DNA from: DASZXJ01 sp035545895
GTDB lineage: Bacteria > Planctomycetota > Phycisphaerae > Tepidisphaerales > Tepidisphaeraceae
Direction of reading: 5' to 3'
DNA: 31,883 nucleotides
Assembly: GCA_035545895.1 (NCBI GenBank)
Contig: DASZXJ010000080.1
Coordinates: 1 to 31,883, forward strand
Below the pieces are notes generated by a model. That model did no database searches, was not told the DNA's origin, and saw only the letters and a list, made by a program, of their open reading frames with translations. A program made the translations under genes and the position numbers. Positions 7,443 through 16,026 of the stretch are shown one piece after another (position 1 is the stretch's first letter; each line of letters opens with the position of its first letter).

Positions 7443-7470
7443 AATATATCCGCATGCTCTGGATATTCAA
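7443..7470 (-). promoter_or_regulatory. Promoter giving a probable leaderless transcript
   Basis: On the minus strand, TTGAAT (7465-7470) and TATATT (7443-7448) are 16 bases apart. Only 6 bases separate the -10 box from the ATG at 7436, so transcription should begin at or next to the start codon. Confidence 0.6.
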
Positions 7471-7523
7471 ACCTTTGGGATCGCTCAAAATACTGGGCAG
7501 TGGGGATGATTATCGTATATTGA

Positions 7524-8816
7524 CTACATAAGTCGCATCGAAACCTGTTTGAGGTATACAGCTTCGATCAGGCTGGTGATTCTACGAATCAAATTCCGCC
7601 GCAAATCCAGTTCAACCGGGATATTGGGGTCTTGATGGGCCTGATTGATGCGAGTTCCGACGACAAAATCGATGATATCGCTGCCCAGAACGAGCGCGGC
7701 AAGTTCTTCGGCGGCATTGGGTTGTGGCTTTTGCGGAAGTGGGCCTTTTTCAAGGAGTTCAGCAACGCGGACCAAGGTAAGAGTTCCTTCAGTGACCAAA
7801 TCGATGCCATGCATGAATGATCGCGGTGGAACTTCAGGGTTTAGATTAGTGAGATCCATCTTGACCGGCCGGCCAAGGATTCGTTCGATGATATTTGCAG
7901 TGGTTCCGCCGCAGATCGCCTTGCGGCCGGGATAGGTGCTGACAATGTCCGCCAGTTCATTGTCGCGGTCGCGATTGATGGGCGGCCCCGTGACAACAAG
8001 CAGTCTTCGGGGTCTGCGGAAGTGAATCACGCCCGCCGTGATGTCATCCTTTGCATCGCCGCCGTCGTTATCCAGCGATTTATCAACCAAGGCATCCGCA
8101 AGCCGCGCTGCGGGGCTCTGCGGATCTTTCTGAATCATCTCTCGGATGAAGTGAACGAGATTGTTGCGACCCCACCCGAGCGGCAAACCCGCGCGTCCCA
8201 GGCCGGACTGGCTCACACCATCCGAGCAACAGACCAACCGGTCGCCTAATTGCATTGCAAAAGCCGAGTAGGTCAACGGGCGATTTTTCCATCGCTCCAT
8301 GGCGACGGGCCTGCGATCAATGTGAATTTCCTGTTCGCCGCGCAACAACGCGATCTCCGGGTTGCCATGTTCGATGACCCGGGTGCTTCCTTCAGCATCG
8401 ATATCGACGATGGTGAAGGTCGAATAGCTGATCCTGCGAACCTCGCAGACCGGAAGGGTATCCATAATCGTTTCAGCGCTTTGGCGAACATCAGCGAAGC
8501 TCTGGGTATATTTCAACGCCATGGTCGCGGTGAGATTGGCCAGGACCGAGGCCTTCACTCCGCTGCCCAAGCCGTCGGAAAGGACGGCGATGAGCCGGCC
8601 TTCTTCCTTGATGCGGCGAGAGAGAAATACGTCGCCCGAAGCCGGCTGAGCATGTTTGGCCTGCTGGCAGTGGCTAACGTCGATAACGCTGTCGCCAGTC
8701 TCCTCCGCCGGGAGGAAATTTGGGAGGCTCGTTGACGGGAAGGTTACTACCGAGGTTGTTCTTGTTGAGCTGATCACATTGTTTCTCTTTGTTGCCTCCT
8801 GAACGTGTTTCTTCAT
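7524..8816 (-). CDS. Hydrogenase-associated PP2C/SpoIIE-type phosphatase
   Basis: About 430 aa. The N-terminal half (about 45-265) is a SpoIIE/PP2C phosphatase domain with metal motifs SGDVFLSR, VLSDGLGSGVKA, CCSDGVSQSG and AKDDITAGVI. The C-terminal half (about 270-430: RRLLVVTGPP, GRKAICGGTTANI, HGIDLVTEGTLTLVRVAELL) is an extension I recall as specific to SpoIIE proteins encoded beside [FeFe] hydrogenases. The start is uncertain: ATG 8816 (with GGAA upstream) is chosen, while a TTG at 8843 extends the frame. Either way it overlaps the 3' end of the HydS-like gene by more than 140 bases in another frame. Last gene of the hyd operon. It probably dephosphorylates a regulatory protein in response to the sensor hydrogenase (inference); that target is not in the window. 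Confidence 0.85.
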   Translation of the reverse strand: MKKHVQEATKRNNVISSTRTTSVVTFPSTSLPNFLPAEETGDSVIDVSHCQQAKHAQPASGDVFLSRRIKEEGRLIAVLSDGLGSGVKASVLANLTATMALKYTQSFADVRQSAETIMDTLPVCEVRRISYSTFTIVDIDAEGSTRVIEHGNPEIALLRGEQEIHIDRRPVAMERWKNRPLTYSAFAMQLGDRLVCCSDGVSQSGLGRAGLPLGWGRNNLVHFIREMIQKDPQSPAARLADALVDKSLDNDGGDAKDDITAGVIHFRRPRRLLVVTGPPINRDRDNELADIVSTYPGRKAICGGTTANIIERILGRPVKMDLTNLNPEVPPRSFMHGIDLVTEGTLTLVRVAELLEKGPLPQKPQPNAAEELAALVLGSDIIDFVVGTRINQAHQDPNIPVELDLRRNLIRRITSLIEAVYLKQVSMRLM

Positions 8817-10533
8817 CGATTCCACGAAGCGAGAACGATTCAATGATCGAGTTCAGCGTGATTTCAGATTCGGCTGCATTTTCACCAAGCAAATAGGCGA
8901 TCTGCTGTACGGTGCTGAGGTTCTTCTGAATCACCTCGCGTGCCTTGCGAATGACCTGTTCCTTTTGGACAGCCGGCTTGGTGATATCCTGAATAATTCC
9001 GCCAACCAACACATGCTTTTCGACATTGAAAATTGAAACGTGAAGGATGGTTTCGCGATATTGGAGATCGCGATCGACAATGTCTTCGCCGCTGCGCAAT
9101 ACGCCCGCAAAAACGCGATGAAACGGCACCAGATTTGCCAGTTCAGCCCCTTCCATTTGCGCAGGCAACGAGTTGGAGGCGCCAGGGGCAAACAGGCGCA
9201 CAAATGCGGCATTGCATTCGACAATCTTTAGCTGTGCATCGACGATGACGACGGCAGACGGCATCTTTTGGATCAGCGCGTCAGCCTTCTTATGGGCAAG
9301 TTGCCGCATATAGGTGACGCACATCGATCGTTCAGCCATGTTGTTGAGCATCGCGCCGGCAAAAGCGCGGCAGGAGTCGTAACCACATCCACCGCAATTC
9401 AATTCATCGGTATGGGCGAATTTTCCGACCTTGCTCAAGGCTACGCGGATTTGATCTTCCGTGAATTGCGGGAGATTGACCGGCTTGGCGGTGAAATCCG
9501 CATCAATTGCAAAAACCGGCTTGCGCGGAACCTCTTCGGTCGAATATTGGCTATGGCGCAGGACCTGATACCGCTTGGCGACGGTCGCTCCGCGCACTTT
9601 GGTCCACTCGCCCATGGCCGGGCCGTTCACACAGCCCCCTTCACAAGCCAGCAGTTCGAGCATCAGGCTGCGATCGAGTTCGAGATGGTCCAAGCCTTCG
9701 ATGGCTTTTTCGATGGCTGAAAGTCCAGAAAAGGTCATGAAAGCGGCATCGTTGACACCGCAGTTGGCCTTGATGCCGGCAATCATTCCGCCGTCAACGG
9801 GATAGATCGCCCCATCGGTCGCACATTCGGGAATAAAATGGTCATCGGCTGTTTCCTGGATTGCCTTGGGATCGATTTTTTCCTGTTCAAACCAGTAAAA
9901 GAGGTCTTCAAAAGTCAGAGCGACATCGAGCAAATCGGGGTGTCCGTCCGCCTCGGCCTTTTTGGCGATGCATGGACCAAAGAAAACGATCCCGATTTCC
10001 GGTCCGAAGACCGATCGCAGCAGCTTGCAGTGTGTCAGTAGCGGCGACAATACAGGCGTGATGCGTTTTGCATCGGCCGACCGGTGCTTTTGCAAATAGG
10101 ACACGACCGTTGGGCACGCCGAGGAAACTAAAATCCGTTTCTCCGGGCCGGCAAGTAGTGACGCCACGTGAGCCGAAACATGTTGAGCGCCTAAAGCGGT
10201 TTCAGAAACGCCATGAAACCCCAGCCGCTTGATGGCTGCGATCATCTGCGCGGGTCTGACCCCGGAAAACGCCGCAACAAACGATGGCGCCAGCGAGACG
10301 ATCACTTTGGATCGCATGACCATGAGTTGCCGGGCGCGATGCACATCATCGCGAATTTTTTTCGCGCCATTGGGACAAACCGCAACACAATTGCCGCACA
10401 GAATGCATGATTCCGGCAGGATCATGGCGCAAGCGCCTTCAACTTTGATCGCTTTTACCGGGCAATTGCGCACGCATTTATAGCAGTCCTGGCACTGGCG
10501 CTTTTCAGTATGGATGGGATTGAGATAATTCAT
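8674..10533 (-). CDS. hydS: HydS-like sensory [FeFe] hydrogenase with PAS domain
   Basis: 619 aa. Order: two [4Fe-4S] ferredoxin motifs (C14-C17-C20-C24 and C43-C46-C49-C53); an [FeFe] hydrogenase H-cluster domain (about 75-330); a Cys-rich CGGCGYDSC cluster domain (C380, C383, C388, with C405); a PAS domain (about 420-520); and a helical tail. All four H-cluster cysteines are present: C140 (SSACP), C188 (GPCIAKK), C297 and C301 (CEGGC). Residue 139, normally the proton-relay cysteine of catalytic enzymes, is alanine. That loss plus a PAS domain matches group C (HydS-type) putative sensory hydrogenases rather than bulk catalysts. Its ATG overlaps the stop of the small ferredoxin gene by 4 nt, and its 3' end overlaps the PP2C gene. 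It probably senses H2 or redox state and signals through PAS to the phosphatase (inference). Confidence 0.88.
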   Translation of the reverse strand: MNYLNPIHTEKRQCQDCYKCVRNCPVKAIKVEGACAMILPESCILCGNCVAVCPNGAKKIRDDVHRARQLMVMRSKVIVSLAPSFVAAFSGVRPAQMIAAIKRLGFHGVSETALGAQHVSAHVASLLAGPEKRILVSSACPTVVSYLQKHRSADAKRITPVLSPLLTHCKLLRSVFGPEIGIVFFGPCIAKKAEADGHPDLLDVALTFEDLFYWFEQEKIDPKAIQETADDHFIPECATDGAIYPVDGGMIAGIKANCGVNDAAFMTFSGLSAIEKAIEGLDHLELDRSLMLELLACEGGCVNGPAMGEWTKVRGATVAKRYQVLRHSQYSTEEVPRKPVFAIDADFTAKPVNLPQFTEDQIRVALSKVGKFAHTDELNCGGCGYDSCRAFAGAMLNNMAERSMCVTYMRQLAHKKADALIQKMPSAVVIVDAQLKIVECNAAFVRLFAPGASNSLPAQMEGAELANLVPFHRVFAGVLRSGEDIVDRDLQYRETILHVSIFNVEKHVLVGGIIQDITKPAVQKEQVIRKAREVIQKNLSTVQQIAYLLGENAAESEITLNSIIESFSLRGIDEETRSGGNKEKQCDQLNKNNLGSNLPVNEPPKFPPGGGDWRQRYRR

Positions 10534-10796
10534 TTCTCGCGATTCCTTTCCGCGAGATGATGATTCAGCAATGTCATCAATGAGACCGGGTCGATCTCCT
10601 TATAAGCGCTGCCATCGATAATGATGTTGGGCCCGTGCTTGCACAGGTCTTGGCAGAGATGGCCGACAAGATTGCATTCGGCCCTGGGCTGGCTGTGATC
10701 GATGAAATCGCGCAGAACCTCGATGTTGCGATTGTTGCCGCGTGAGAAGCATGAGCTGCCCATGCAAATCGTAATGTCAAGCCGCGCATCAGCCAT
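10530..10796 (-). CDS. Thioredoxin-like [2Fe-2S] ferredoxin (NuoE C-terminal-like)
   Basis: 88-aa protein of the thioredoxin-like [2Fe-2S] family, resembling the C-terminal half of NuoE/HydC. Likely cluster cysteines lie in DITICMGSSCFSRG (Cys12 and Cys17 counted from the chosen start) and in LVGHLCQDLCKHGPNI. The start at 10796 is preferred because AAGGAG sits 6 nt upstream; a longer frame to 10883 would overlap hydE. The stop overlaps the HydS-like ATG by 4 nt (ATGA), so the two are co-translated and probably exchange electrons (inference). Confidence 0.85.
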   Translation of the reverse strand: MADARLDITICMGSSCFSRGNNRNIEVLRDFIDHSQPRAECNLVGHLCQDLCKHGPNIIIDGSAYKEIDPVSLMTLLNHHLAERNREK

Positions 10797-10815
10797 GGCA
10801 AACTCCTTAATCGCA

Positions 10816-11880
10816 TCAAGCAACCGCTCCGCAACGTCTTCGTCCGCCTGGTCCGCTGCCGACGTGCCGGCCCATCTTGGCAATGCGATGTTGCAGGCAG
10901 GCGTGACAACTATCAGCCGTTTCGTAAATACACGCCTTGGCAGGATAAATTTCGTACAGCGATCGATACTTCAACGGCGTGAGATTGGGCATAAAGACGT
11001 TTGCGCCGCGCTGAAGACCCAATTCGCGCCCGTTTTTGCGATTTAATGTCGCCAGTGCGGTCGTGCTGGGAATATTCGCGTGTGGACAAACCAGCCGGGC
11101 CAAAGCGACAACCTTGTAAACCATCAACTCCGAAGCGGGCACCTGCTCGGCAACGGACACGGCAGGATCCCAATCACCGCGACCCAGCGGCGTCGCCGGA
11201 TGAGCCAGCCATGGACCAACGCCGATCATGTCCAAATCCATTTCGCTGAAACGCAGGATATCGTTGACAAGAGTGGAATAGGTTTGCCCCGGAATGCCGA
11301 TCATCACCCCGCTTCCAATCTCGTAGCCGATCTCGCGAAGAGCCGGCAAAAATCGGGCACGATCGCACTTGCGACGGCCATGCGGCGGATGAATCTTTCG
11401 ATACAACTCCGGATCCGACGTTTCAAATCGCAAAAGATATCGATCCGCGCCTGCCTTTTTCCACGCCAACAGCTCATGCCATGATCGTTCGCCCAGACTT
11501 AACGTGACCGCCAGCGCGGTTTCGCGTTTGATCCGGGTAATCACATTCACAACCCAGTCTTGTGTCAGCACCGGGTCTTCACCCGCCTGCAAAACAACCG
11601 TGCCATATCCAAGCTTTACCGCGTGCCGTGCGCAGCCGATCACTTCATCGGAAGTGAGTCGATACCGTTCAAGTTCACTATGGCCCGCCCGCAATCCGCA
11701 ATAACCGCAGCGCCGGATGCAATGATTGGAAACTTCAATCAGTCCGCGCAGATGAACGGCGTTTCCAACAGCGGATCGACGCGCCGCATCGGCTCGGCGC
11801 CATAGGTCATCCAGTTTTGCCGGATCATCCTGCCGAAGCCAGGCGAGAATTTCGTCGCGCGTCAGGCAAGCCGTATTCAT
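10816..11880 (-). CDS. hydE: [FeFe] hydrogenase maturase HydE (radical SAM)
   Basis: 354-aa radical SAM enzyme that works with HydG and HydF to build the [2Fe] subcluster of the H-cluster. The SAM cluster motif is C54-x3-C58-x2-C61 (HCIRRCGYCG), followed by a BATS-like C-terminal barrel (GSGVMIGIPGQT, GPWLAHPATPLG, FMPNLTPLKYR). A second, optional cluster site seen in some HydE proteins is present: C317-x7-C325-x2-C328. The start at 11880 gives a 4-nt ATGA overlap with the hydF stop; a GTG two codons upstream is the alternative. The last ten residues (RRRCGAVA end) are Arg/Cys-rich and look non-conserved. Confidence 0.95.
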   Translation of the reverse strand: MNTACLTRDEILAWLRQDDPAKLDDLWRRADAARRSAVGNAVHLRGLIEVSNHCIRRCGYCGLRAGHSELERYRLTSDEVIGCARHAVKLGYGTVVLQAGEDPVLTQDWVVNVITRIKRETALAVTLSLGERSWHELLAWKKAGADRYLLRFETSDPELYRKIHPPHGRRKCDRARFLPALREIGYEIGSGVMIGIPGQTYSTLVNDILRFSEMDLDMIGVGPWLAHPATPLGRGDWDPAVSVAEQVPASELMVYKVVALARLVCPHANIPSTTALATLNRKNGRELGLQRGANVFMPNLTPLKYRSLYEIYPAKACIYETADSCHACLQHRIAKMGRHVGSGPGGRRRCGAVA

Positions 11881-13142
11881 TTGCACGCCTCCGCTTCAGA
11901 TAACGATCGCTCGCGTTTCGCATTTCGATACGCATTCAACGCAGCCGGGAACGGCTCGAGCGCGCGATCAAAAATCCCCAGGCTATACGCGATCACCAAC
12001 CCGTAGTTGGTAACCGGCACACCCGCCTGGTGACAGCGAATCAGGCGACCAAGCACTTCCTTTCGATTGGCGGTGCAGGCGCCGCAATGAATGACGAGTT
12101 TGTATGGCGAAAGGTCGGACGGAAAATCGTGCCCCTGCACGTGGACAAAATTCAGCTTGCCGCCGACATATTGCGTAAGCCATCTTGGGATTTTCACCCG
12201 CCCGATGTCTTCACCGATGGGATGATGACAACATGCCTCGGCAACGAGGATGCGATCGCCTGCCTTGAGATGATCGACTGCCATGGTTCCCTGAACCTGT
12301 GTAAGCAAGTCGCCTTTGAAGCGCGAAAAGAGAATTGAAAAGCTCGTCAAAGGAATCGACGATGGCGTATCAGCAGCCACCTTCAAAAACGCCTGCGAAT
12401 CCGTAACGACCAGTTTGGGGGGCATGTTCAGGCGTGACAGGGCATATCGCAGTTCACGTTCCTTGACGACCAAGCAATATGCGTCGCTGTCCAGTAGATC
12501 GCGAATCGACTGCACCTGGGGCAGGATCAACCGGCCCTTGGGCGCTTCCTTGTCGATGGGAACGACCAGCACCGCCATTTCACCGGGGCCGACCAGATCG
12601 CCCAAAATATTCGGCGTGCTGAGGAAATCCACCGGAGCGATGTCGAGAAGGATCTGACGAAACTCAAGCATGCCGCGGTTTTCGCTCGCGCAAGTTTCCA
12701 CCGTGCGAATTCGTCGAAATGCCAGTTCATCCAACAACACAGGCGCAGGCCTGGCGATGTCACATTTATTGAAAATGGCGATCACTGGAATGCTGCGCGA
12801 ATCCAGTTCCGCAAGAATGGCCTTTTCGAAATCTCCCCAAATGCCTTCAGCCGTGACAAGAATGCCGATGTCAGTCCGATCGAAAACCAGCTTGCTTTTT
12901 TTAACGCGTTGCTCGCCGAGCGTGCCGGTGTCGTCGAGTCCAGCCGTATCGATAAACAATACCGGCCCCAGCGGAAGCAGTTCCATCGGCTTTTCAACAG
13001 GATCGGTCGTCGTGCCAGGAATTCCCGAAACAATGGACACCTGCTGACGCGTAAGGGCATTCAGAAGGGACGATTTTCCCACACCGCGCCGGCCAAAGAA
13101 GGCGATATGCAATCGCAAGCCTTTTGGAGCCGCCTGCATCAT
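11877..13142 (-). CDS. hydF: [FeFe] hydrogenase maturation GTPase/scaffold HydF
   Basis: 421-aa HydF: an N-terminal GTPase with Walker A GRRGVGKS (17-24), G2 GTTTDP, G3 DTAGLDD and G4 NKCD; a dimerisation domain; and a C-terminal [4Fe-4S] domain with C304/C305 (EACCHHPIGED) and C353-x2-C356 (HCGAC). It assembles the [2Fe] precursor made by HydE and HydG and delivers it to apo-HydA. The start at 13142 is supported by GGAGG 7 nt upstream and a 4-nt overlap with the aspA stop; a longer frame to 13184 has no such support. An adjacent second ATG (13139) is equally possible. C304 or C305 could be the third ligand. Confidence 0.95.
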   Translation of the reverse strand: MMQAAPKGLRLHIAFFGRRGVGKSSLLNALTRQQVSIVSGIPGTTTDPVEKPMELLPLGPVLFIDTAGLDDTGTLGEQRVKKSKLVFDRTDIGILVTAEGIWGDFEKAILAELDSRSIPVIAIFNKCDIARPAPVLLDELAFRRIRTVETCASENRGMLEFRQILLDIAPVDFLSTPNILGDLVGPGEMAVLVVPIDKEAPKGRLILPQVQSIRDLLDSDAYCLVVKERELRYALSRLNMPPKLVVTDSQAFLKVAADTPSSIPLTSFSILFSRFKGDLLTQVQGTMAVDHLKAGDRILVAEACCHHPIGEDIGRVKIPRWLTQYVGGKLNFVHVQGHDFPSDLSPYKLVIHCGACTANRKEVLGRLIRCHQAGVPVTNYGLVIAYSLGIFDRALEPFPAALNAYRNAKRERSLSEAEACK

Positions 13143-14563
13143 GGCTGGACCTCCAATCGTGGCAATGGAAAACCCAGCCGGCAAACCGCCTGGGGAGTAA
13201 TTAAGGCATCGAATTCCGCTTCACTCAAGAGATTCTGATCCAGCACAATCGCTCGAATCGGCTTGCCCGATTCCCTGCTTTGGCGGGCAATGTCACAGGC
13301 CTGTTCATAGCCCAGGACGGGTACAAGGGCCGTCACGGTGGCGGTTGAAGATTCAACATGTTCGCGACATCGCTCGGTGTTCGCGGTGATTCCATCCACG
13401 CAAAATCGAGCAAGAATGGAGTCGGCTTTTGCCAGAATTTCGATCGATTCGAGGAGGCATGTTGCTACCAGTGGCAGGAATGGATTCAGCTCCAGATTTC
13501 CCGCAGCGCATGCCGCAGTAATCGATGCATCGTACCCGATTACAAGCATCGCCACTTGAGTAACCGCCTCGGGAATAACGGGATTGACCTTCCCGGGCAT
13601 GATCGAAGAACCCGCCTGTCGAGGCGGCAATTGAATCTCGCCAAAGCCGGCTTCCGGGCCTGATGACATCAGCCGCAGATCGGTACAAATTTTGATCAGT
13701 GAAGCAGCGTGAGCCTTTAAGATGCCGCTGACTTCGACAAAAACGTCCGCGTTCTGAGTCGCATCGATGAGGTTCTCCGCCCGAGCGAAGCCGATGCCGG
13801 TTAAGTCACGCAAAGCATCGACAATCTGAAAGATATAGTCGCGTGGCGCGGCCAATCCCGTGCCGATCGCGGTGCCGCCCAGATTCACGACGCGCAATCG
13901 TTCCTCGCATTTATAAATGCGCCAACGGTCGCGACCGATCGCATCGGCATAGGCCGACATCGTTCGTCCCAATGTTGTCAAAACCGCATCCTGCAATTGC
14001 GTGCGACCGACCTTTACTACATCCGCCAATCGCTTTTCGGCGTTTTGGAAGGATTCCTGCAACTCGACGACGCGCTGTTCCAAAACCCGCAGCAATCGAA
14101 TGGCTGCCAGTCGAAGCGCGGTTGGGTAAGTATCATTCGTCGATTGATGTCGGTTGATATCTTCCAGCGGAGACACTCGATCGTATCGCCCGCGAGGTTC
14201 ACCCAGCAACTCCAAGGCGCGGTTGGCGAGCACCTCGTTCACGTTCATATTCATGCTCGTGCCGGCACCACCTTGAAGCGCATCAACGACGATATGTTCA
14301 TTCAGCAGCCCTTGTGCCATTTCAGAGCAGGCACGTTCGATGGCACTGGCTTTGGCTGAATCTTCCGCCCATGTTCCAAGCCCGCGATTCGTCACAACGC
14401 AGGCAAGCTTAACCGCCCCGAAAGCGCGGATCAGTTCCTCATGGACCTTGCGACTGGACAGCGGAAAGTTCTCCACACCGCGTGCAGTATGAATGCCGTG
14501 CAATGCCGATTCAGGCATGTCGCGATTTCCCAGAAGATCATGTTCAACACGATGCTTCATCAT
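13139..14563 (-). CDS. aspA: Aspartate ammonia-lyase within the hydrogenase maturase block
   Basis: 474-aa member of the fumarase/aspartase superfamily, converting L-aspartate to fumarate and ammonium. The signature loop GSSIMPGKVNPVIPE is intact. Other family phrases: GAGTSMNMNVNEVLANRA, SPLEDINRHQSTNDTYPTA (start), VGRTQLQDAVLTTLG, LGGTAIGTGLAAP. Length is normal. Aspartase rather than fumarase is favoured by the N-terminal RVEHDLLGNRDMP. It lies between hydG (24-nt gap) and hydF (4-nt overlap). Aspartase genes recur in hydEFG clusters; a role in supplying ammonium, for example for the bridgehead amine of the H-cluster dithiolate, is inference. Tandem ATG codons at the start have GGGGGA upstream. 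Confidence 0.93.
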   Translation of the reverse strand: MMKHRVEHDLLGNRDMPESALHGIHTARGVENFPLSSRKVHEELIRAFGAVKLACVVTNRGLGTWAEDSAKASAIERACSEMAQGLLNEHIVVDALQGGAGTSMNMNVNEVLANRALELLGEPRGRYDRVSPLEDINRHQSTNDTYPTALRLAAIRLLRVLEQRVVELQESFQNAEKRLADVVKVGRTQLQDAVLTTLGRTMSAYADAIGRDRWRIYKCEERLRVVNLGGTAIGTGLAAPRDYIFQIVDALRDLTGIGFARAENLIDATQNADVFVEVSGILKAHAASLIKICTDLRLMSSGPEAGFGEIQLPPRQAGSSIMPGKVNPVIPEAVTQVAMLVIGYDASITAACAAGNLELNPFLPLVATCLLESIEILAKADSILARFCVDGITANTERCREHVESSTATVTALVPVLGYEQACDIARQSRESGKPIRAIVLDQNLLSEAEFDALITPQAVCRLGFPLPRLEVQP

Positions 14564-14587
14564 AAATCCATTCCCCCAAGGATCCGT

Positions 14588-16018
14588 TTACACAAATACG
14601 TCGCGCTTTCCTTCACGGAGCATTTTGATCAGATTTTCACTATTGCCACGCGTCTGCTTGTCCATCCCATCGAGAATGTTGCCGATCAACTTTTCCCCAG
14701 CCGCGCGTGTTTCGACCGAAGCGTAATCGATCAGATATTCATAAAAACTCGCCAACGCGTTAGGCCCGCAATGGAACTTAATGATCCTCGGTTTGGCCAG
14801 GTCCATGAAATCCTCCCCGGTGCGCCCAACGCGATAGCAGGCGGTGCAGAATGATGGGATATATCCCAGTTCGGCACAGTCGCGCACGACTTCATCCAGA
14901 TCTCGATGGTCGCCAAGCTGAAACTGCCCGTCTTTGGCGGTGGTGGCATTTTCGTCACCGAGTTCCGAATATCCTCCCGGATTGCAGCGGCTGCCGGCGC
15001 TGATTTGAGAAATTCCCATGGCGAACGCATGGCGGCGCATCTCCATGTTTTCCCGCGTGGACAGAATCATGCCCGTATACGGCACGGTTAATCGCAGAAT
15101 CGCGATGATCTTTTTGAAATCGGTATTGCTCACACGGTAAGGCGGCGCATCGGCCAGTTCCGATCCTGTCGCAGGCTCGATTCTCGGCATGCTGATTGTG
15201 TGCGGACCACAATTGAATCGATCCTCCAGAAAACGAATGTGTTGCAGAAGAGCCAATACTTCAAACTTCCAGTCATATAGCCCGAACAATGGCCCAATAC
15301 CCACATCATCGATGCCTGCCATCATCGCGCGACTCGGCGCGCTGATGCGCCAGTCGTAATCCATCTTTTTCCCAACCGTATGAACTTTCCGGTACGTTTC
15401 GCGGTGATATGTTTCCTGAAAAATCTGATACGTACCGATCTCGGTCGCTTTAAGCCGGCGAAATTGATCGACCGTCAGCGGCGCGATATTGACGTTCAGG
15501 CGACGAATTTCCCCTTTACCTTTTTTCGTTGCATAAATGGTATGGATCGAGTTCAGAATGTAATCGAACCCTTCATCCTTGGGATAAGATTCGCCCGCCA
15601 CCAGTAACAGTCGTTTGTGTCCCTGATCGATCAAAGCGGTGACTTCGCGGGCAATTTCGCCCTGCGAAAGGGCACGTCGCTTGATCAACTTGTTGCGACA
15701 GCGGAATGCACAATAGGAGCATTCGTTCGCGCAATAATTGCTGACATACAAGGGCGCGAAAAGTACGAGGCGGGAACCATAAATCTCATCTTTGATGTAG
15801 CTGCCCGTTTCGTAAAGGGCTTCGAGAAGTTCCGGATCGTCGATGGTCGCCAAGGCGGCAACATCGCTTTCATCCAGGCCTTCCAACTGACGCGCTTTGG
15901 CCAGAATGTCGTGGACGTGTTGTTTGTCCACGCCTCGCGTGATTTCGAGCAGGTGCCCGATTCTCGCTTCATCGATTGGAACCGTATCGATACTTGCTGG
16001 TGAAGTAACTGTTAACAT
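14588..16018 (-). CDS. hydG: [FeFe] hydrogenase maturase HydG (radical SAM tyrosine lyase)
   Basis: 476-aa HydG, which cleaves tyrosine to p-cresol plus CO and cyanide and delivers an Fe(CO)2(CN) synthon for the H-cluster. The radical SAM motif is C96-x3-C100-x2-C103 (YCANECSYCAF). The C-terminal auxiliary cluster motif C391-x2-C394-x22-C417 is exact, which separates HydG from ThiH. Length is typical for HydG. It lies 8 bases after hydA and 24 before aspA in the same transcript. Confidence 0.97.
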   Translation of the reverse strand: MLTVTSPASIDTVPIDEARIGHLLEITRGVDKQHVHDILAKARQLEGLDESDVAALATIDDPELLEALYETGSYIKDEIYGSRLVLFAPLYVSNYCANECSYCAFRCRNKLIKRRALSQGEIAREVTALIDQGHKRLLLVAGESYPKDEGFDYILNSIHTIYATKKGKGEIRRLNVNIAPLTVDQFRRLKATEIGTYQIFQETYHRETYRKVHTVGKKMDYDWRISAPSRAMMAGIDDVGIGPLFGLYDWKFEVLALLQHIRFLEDRFNCGPHTISMPRIEPATGSELADAPPYRVSNTDFKKIIAILRLTVPYTGMILSTRENMEMRRHAFAMGISQISAGSRCNPGGYSELGDENATTAKDGQFQLGDHRDLDEVVRDCAELGYIPSFCTACYRVGRTGEDFMDLAKPRIIKFHCGPNALASFYEYLIDYASVETRAAGEKLIGNILDGMDKQTRGNSENLIKMLREGKRDVFV

Positions 16019-16026
16019 TATTGTCC

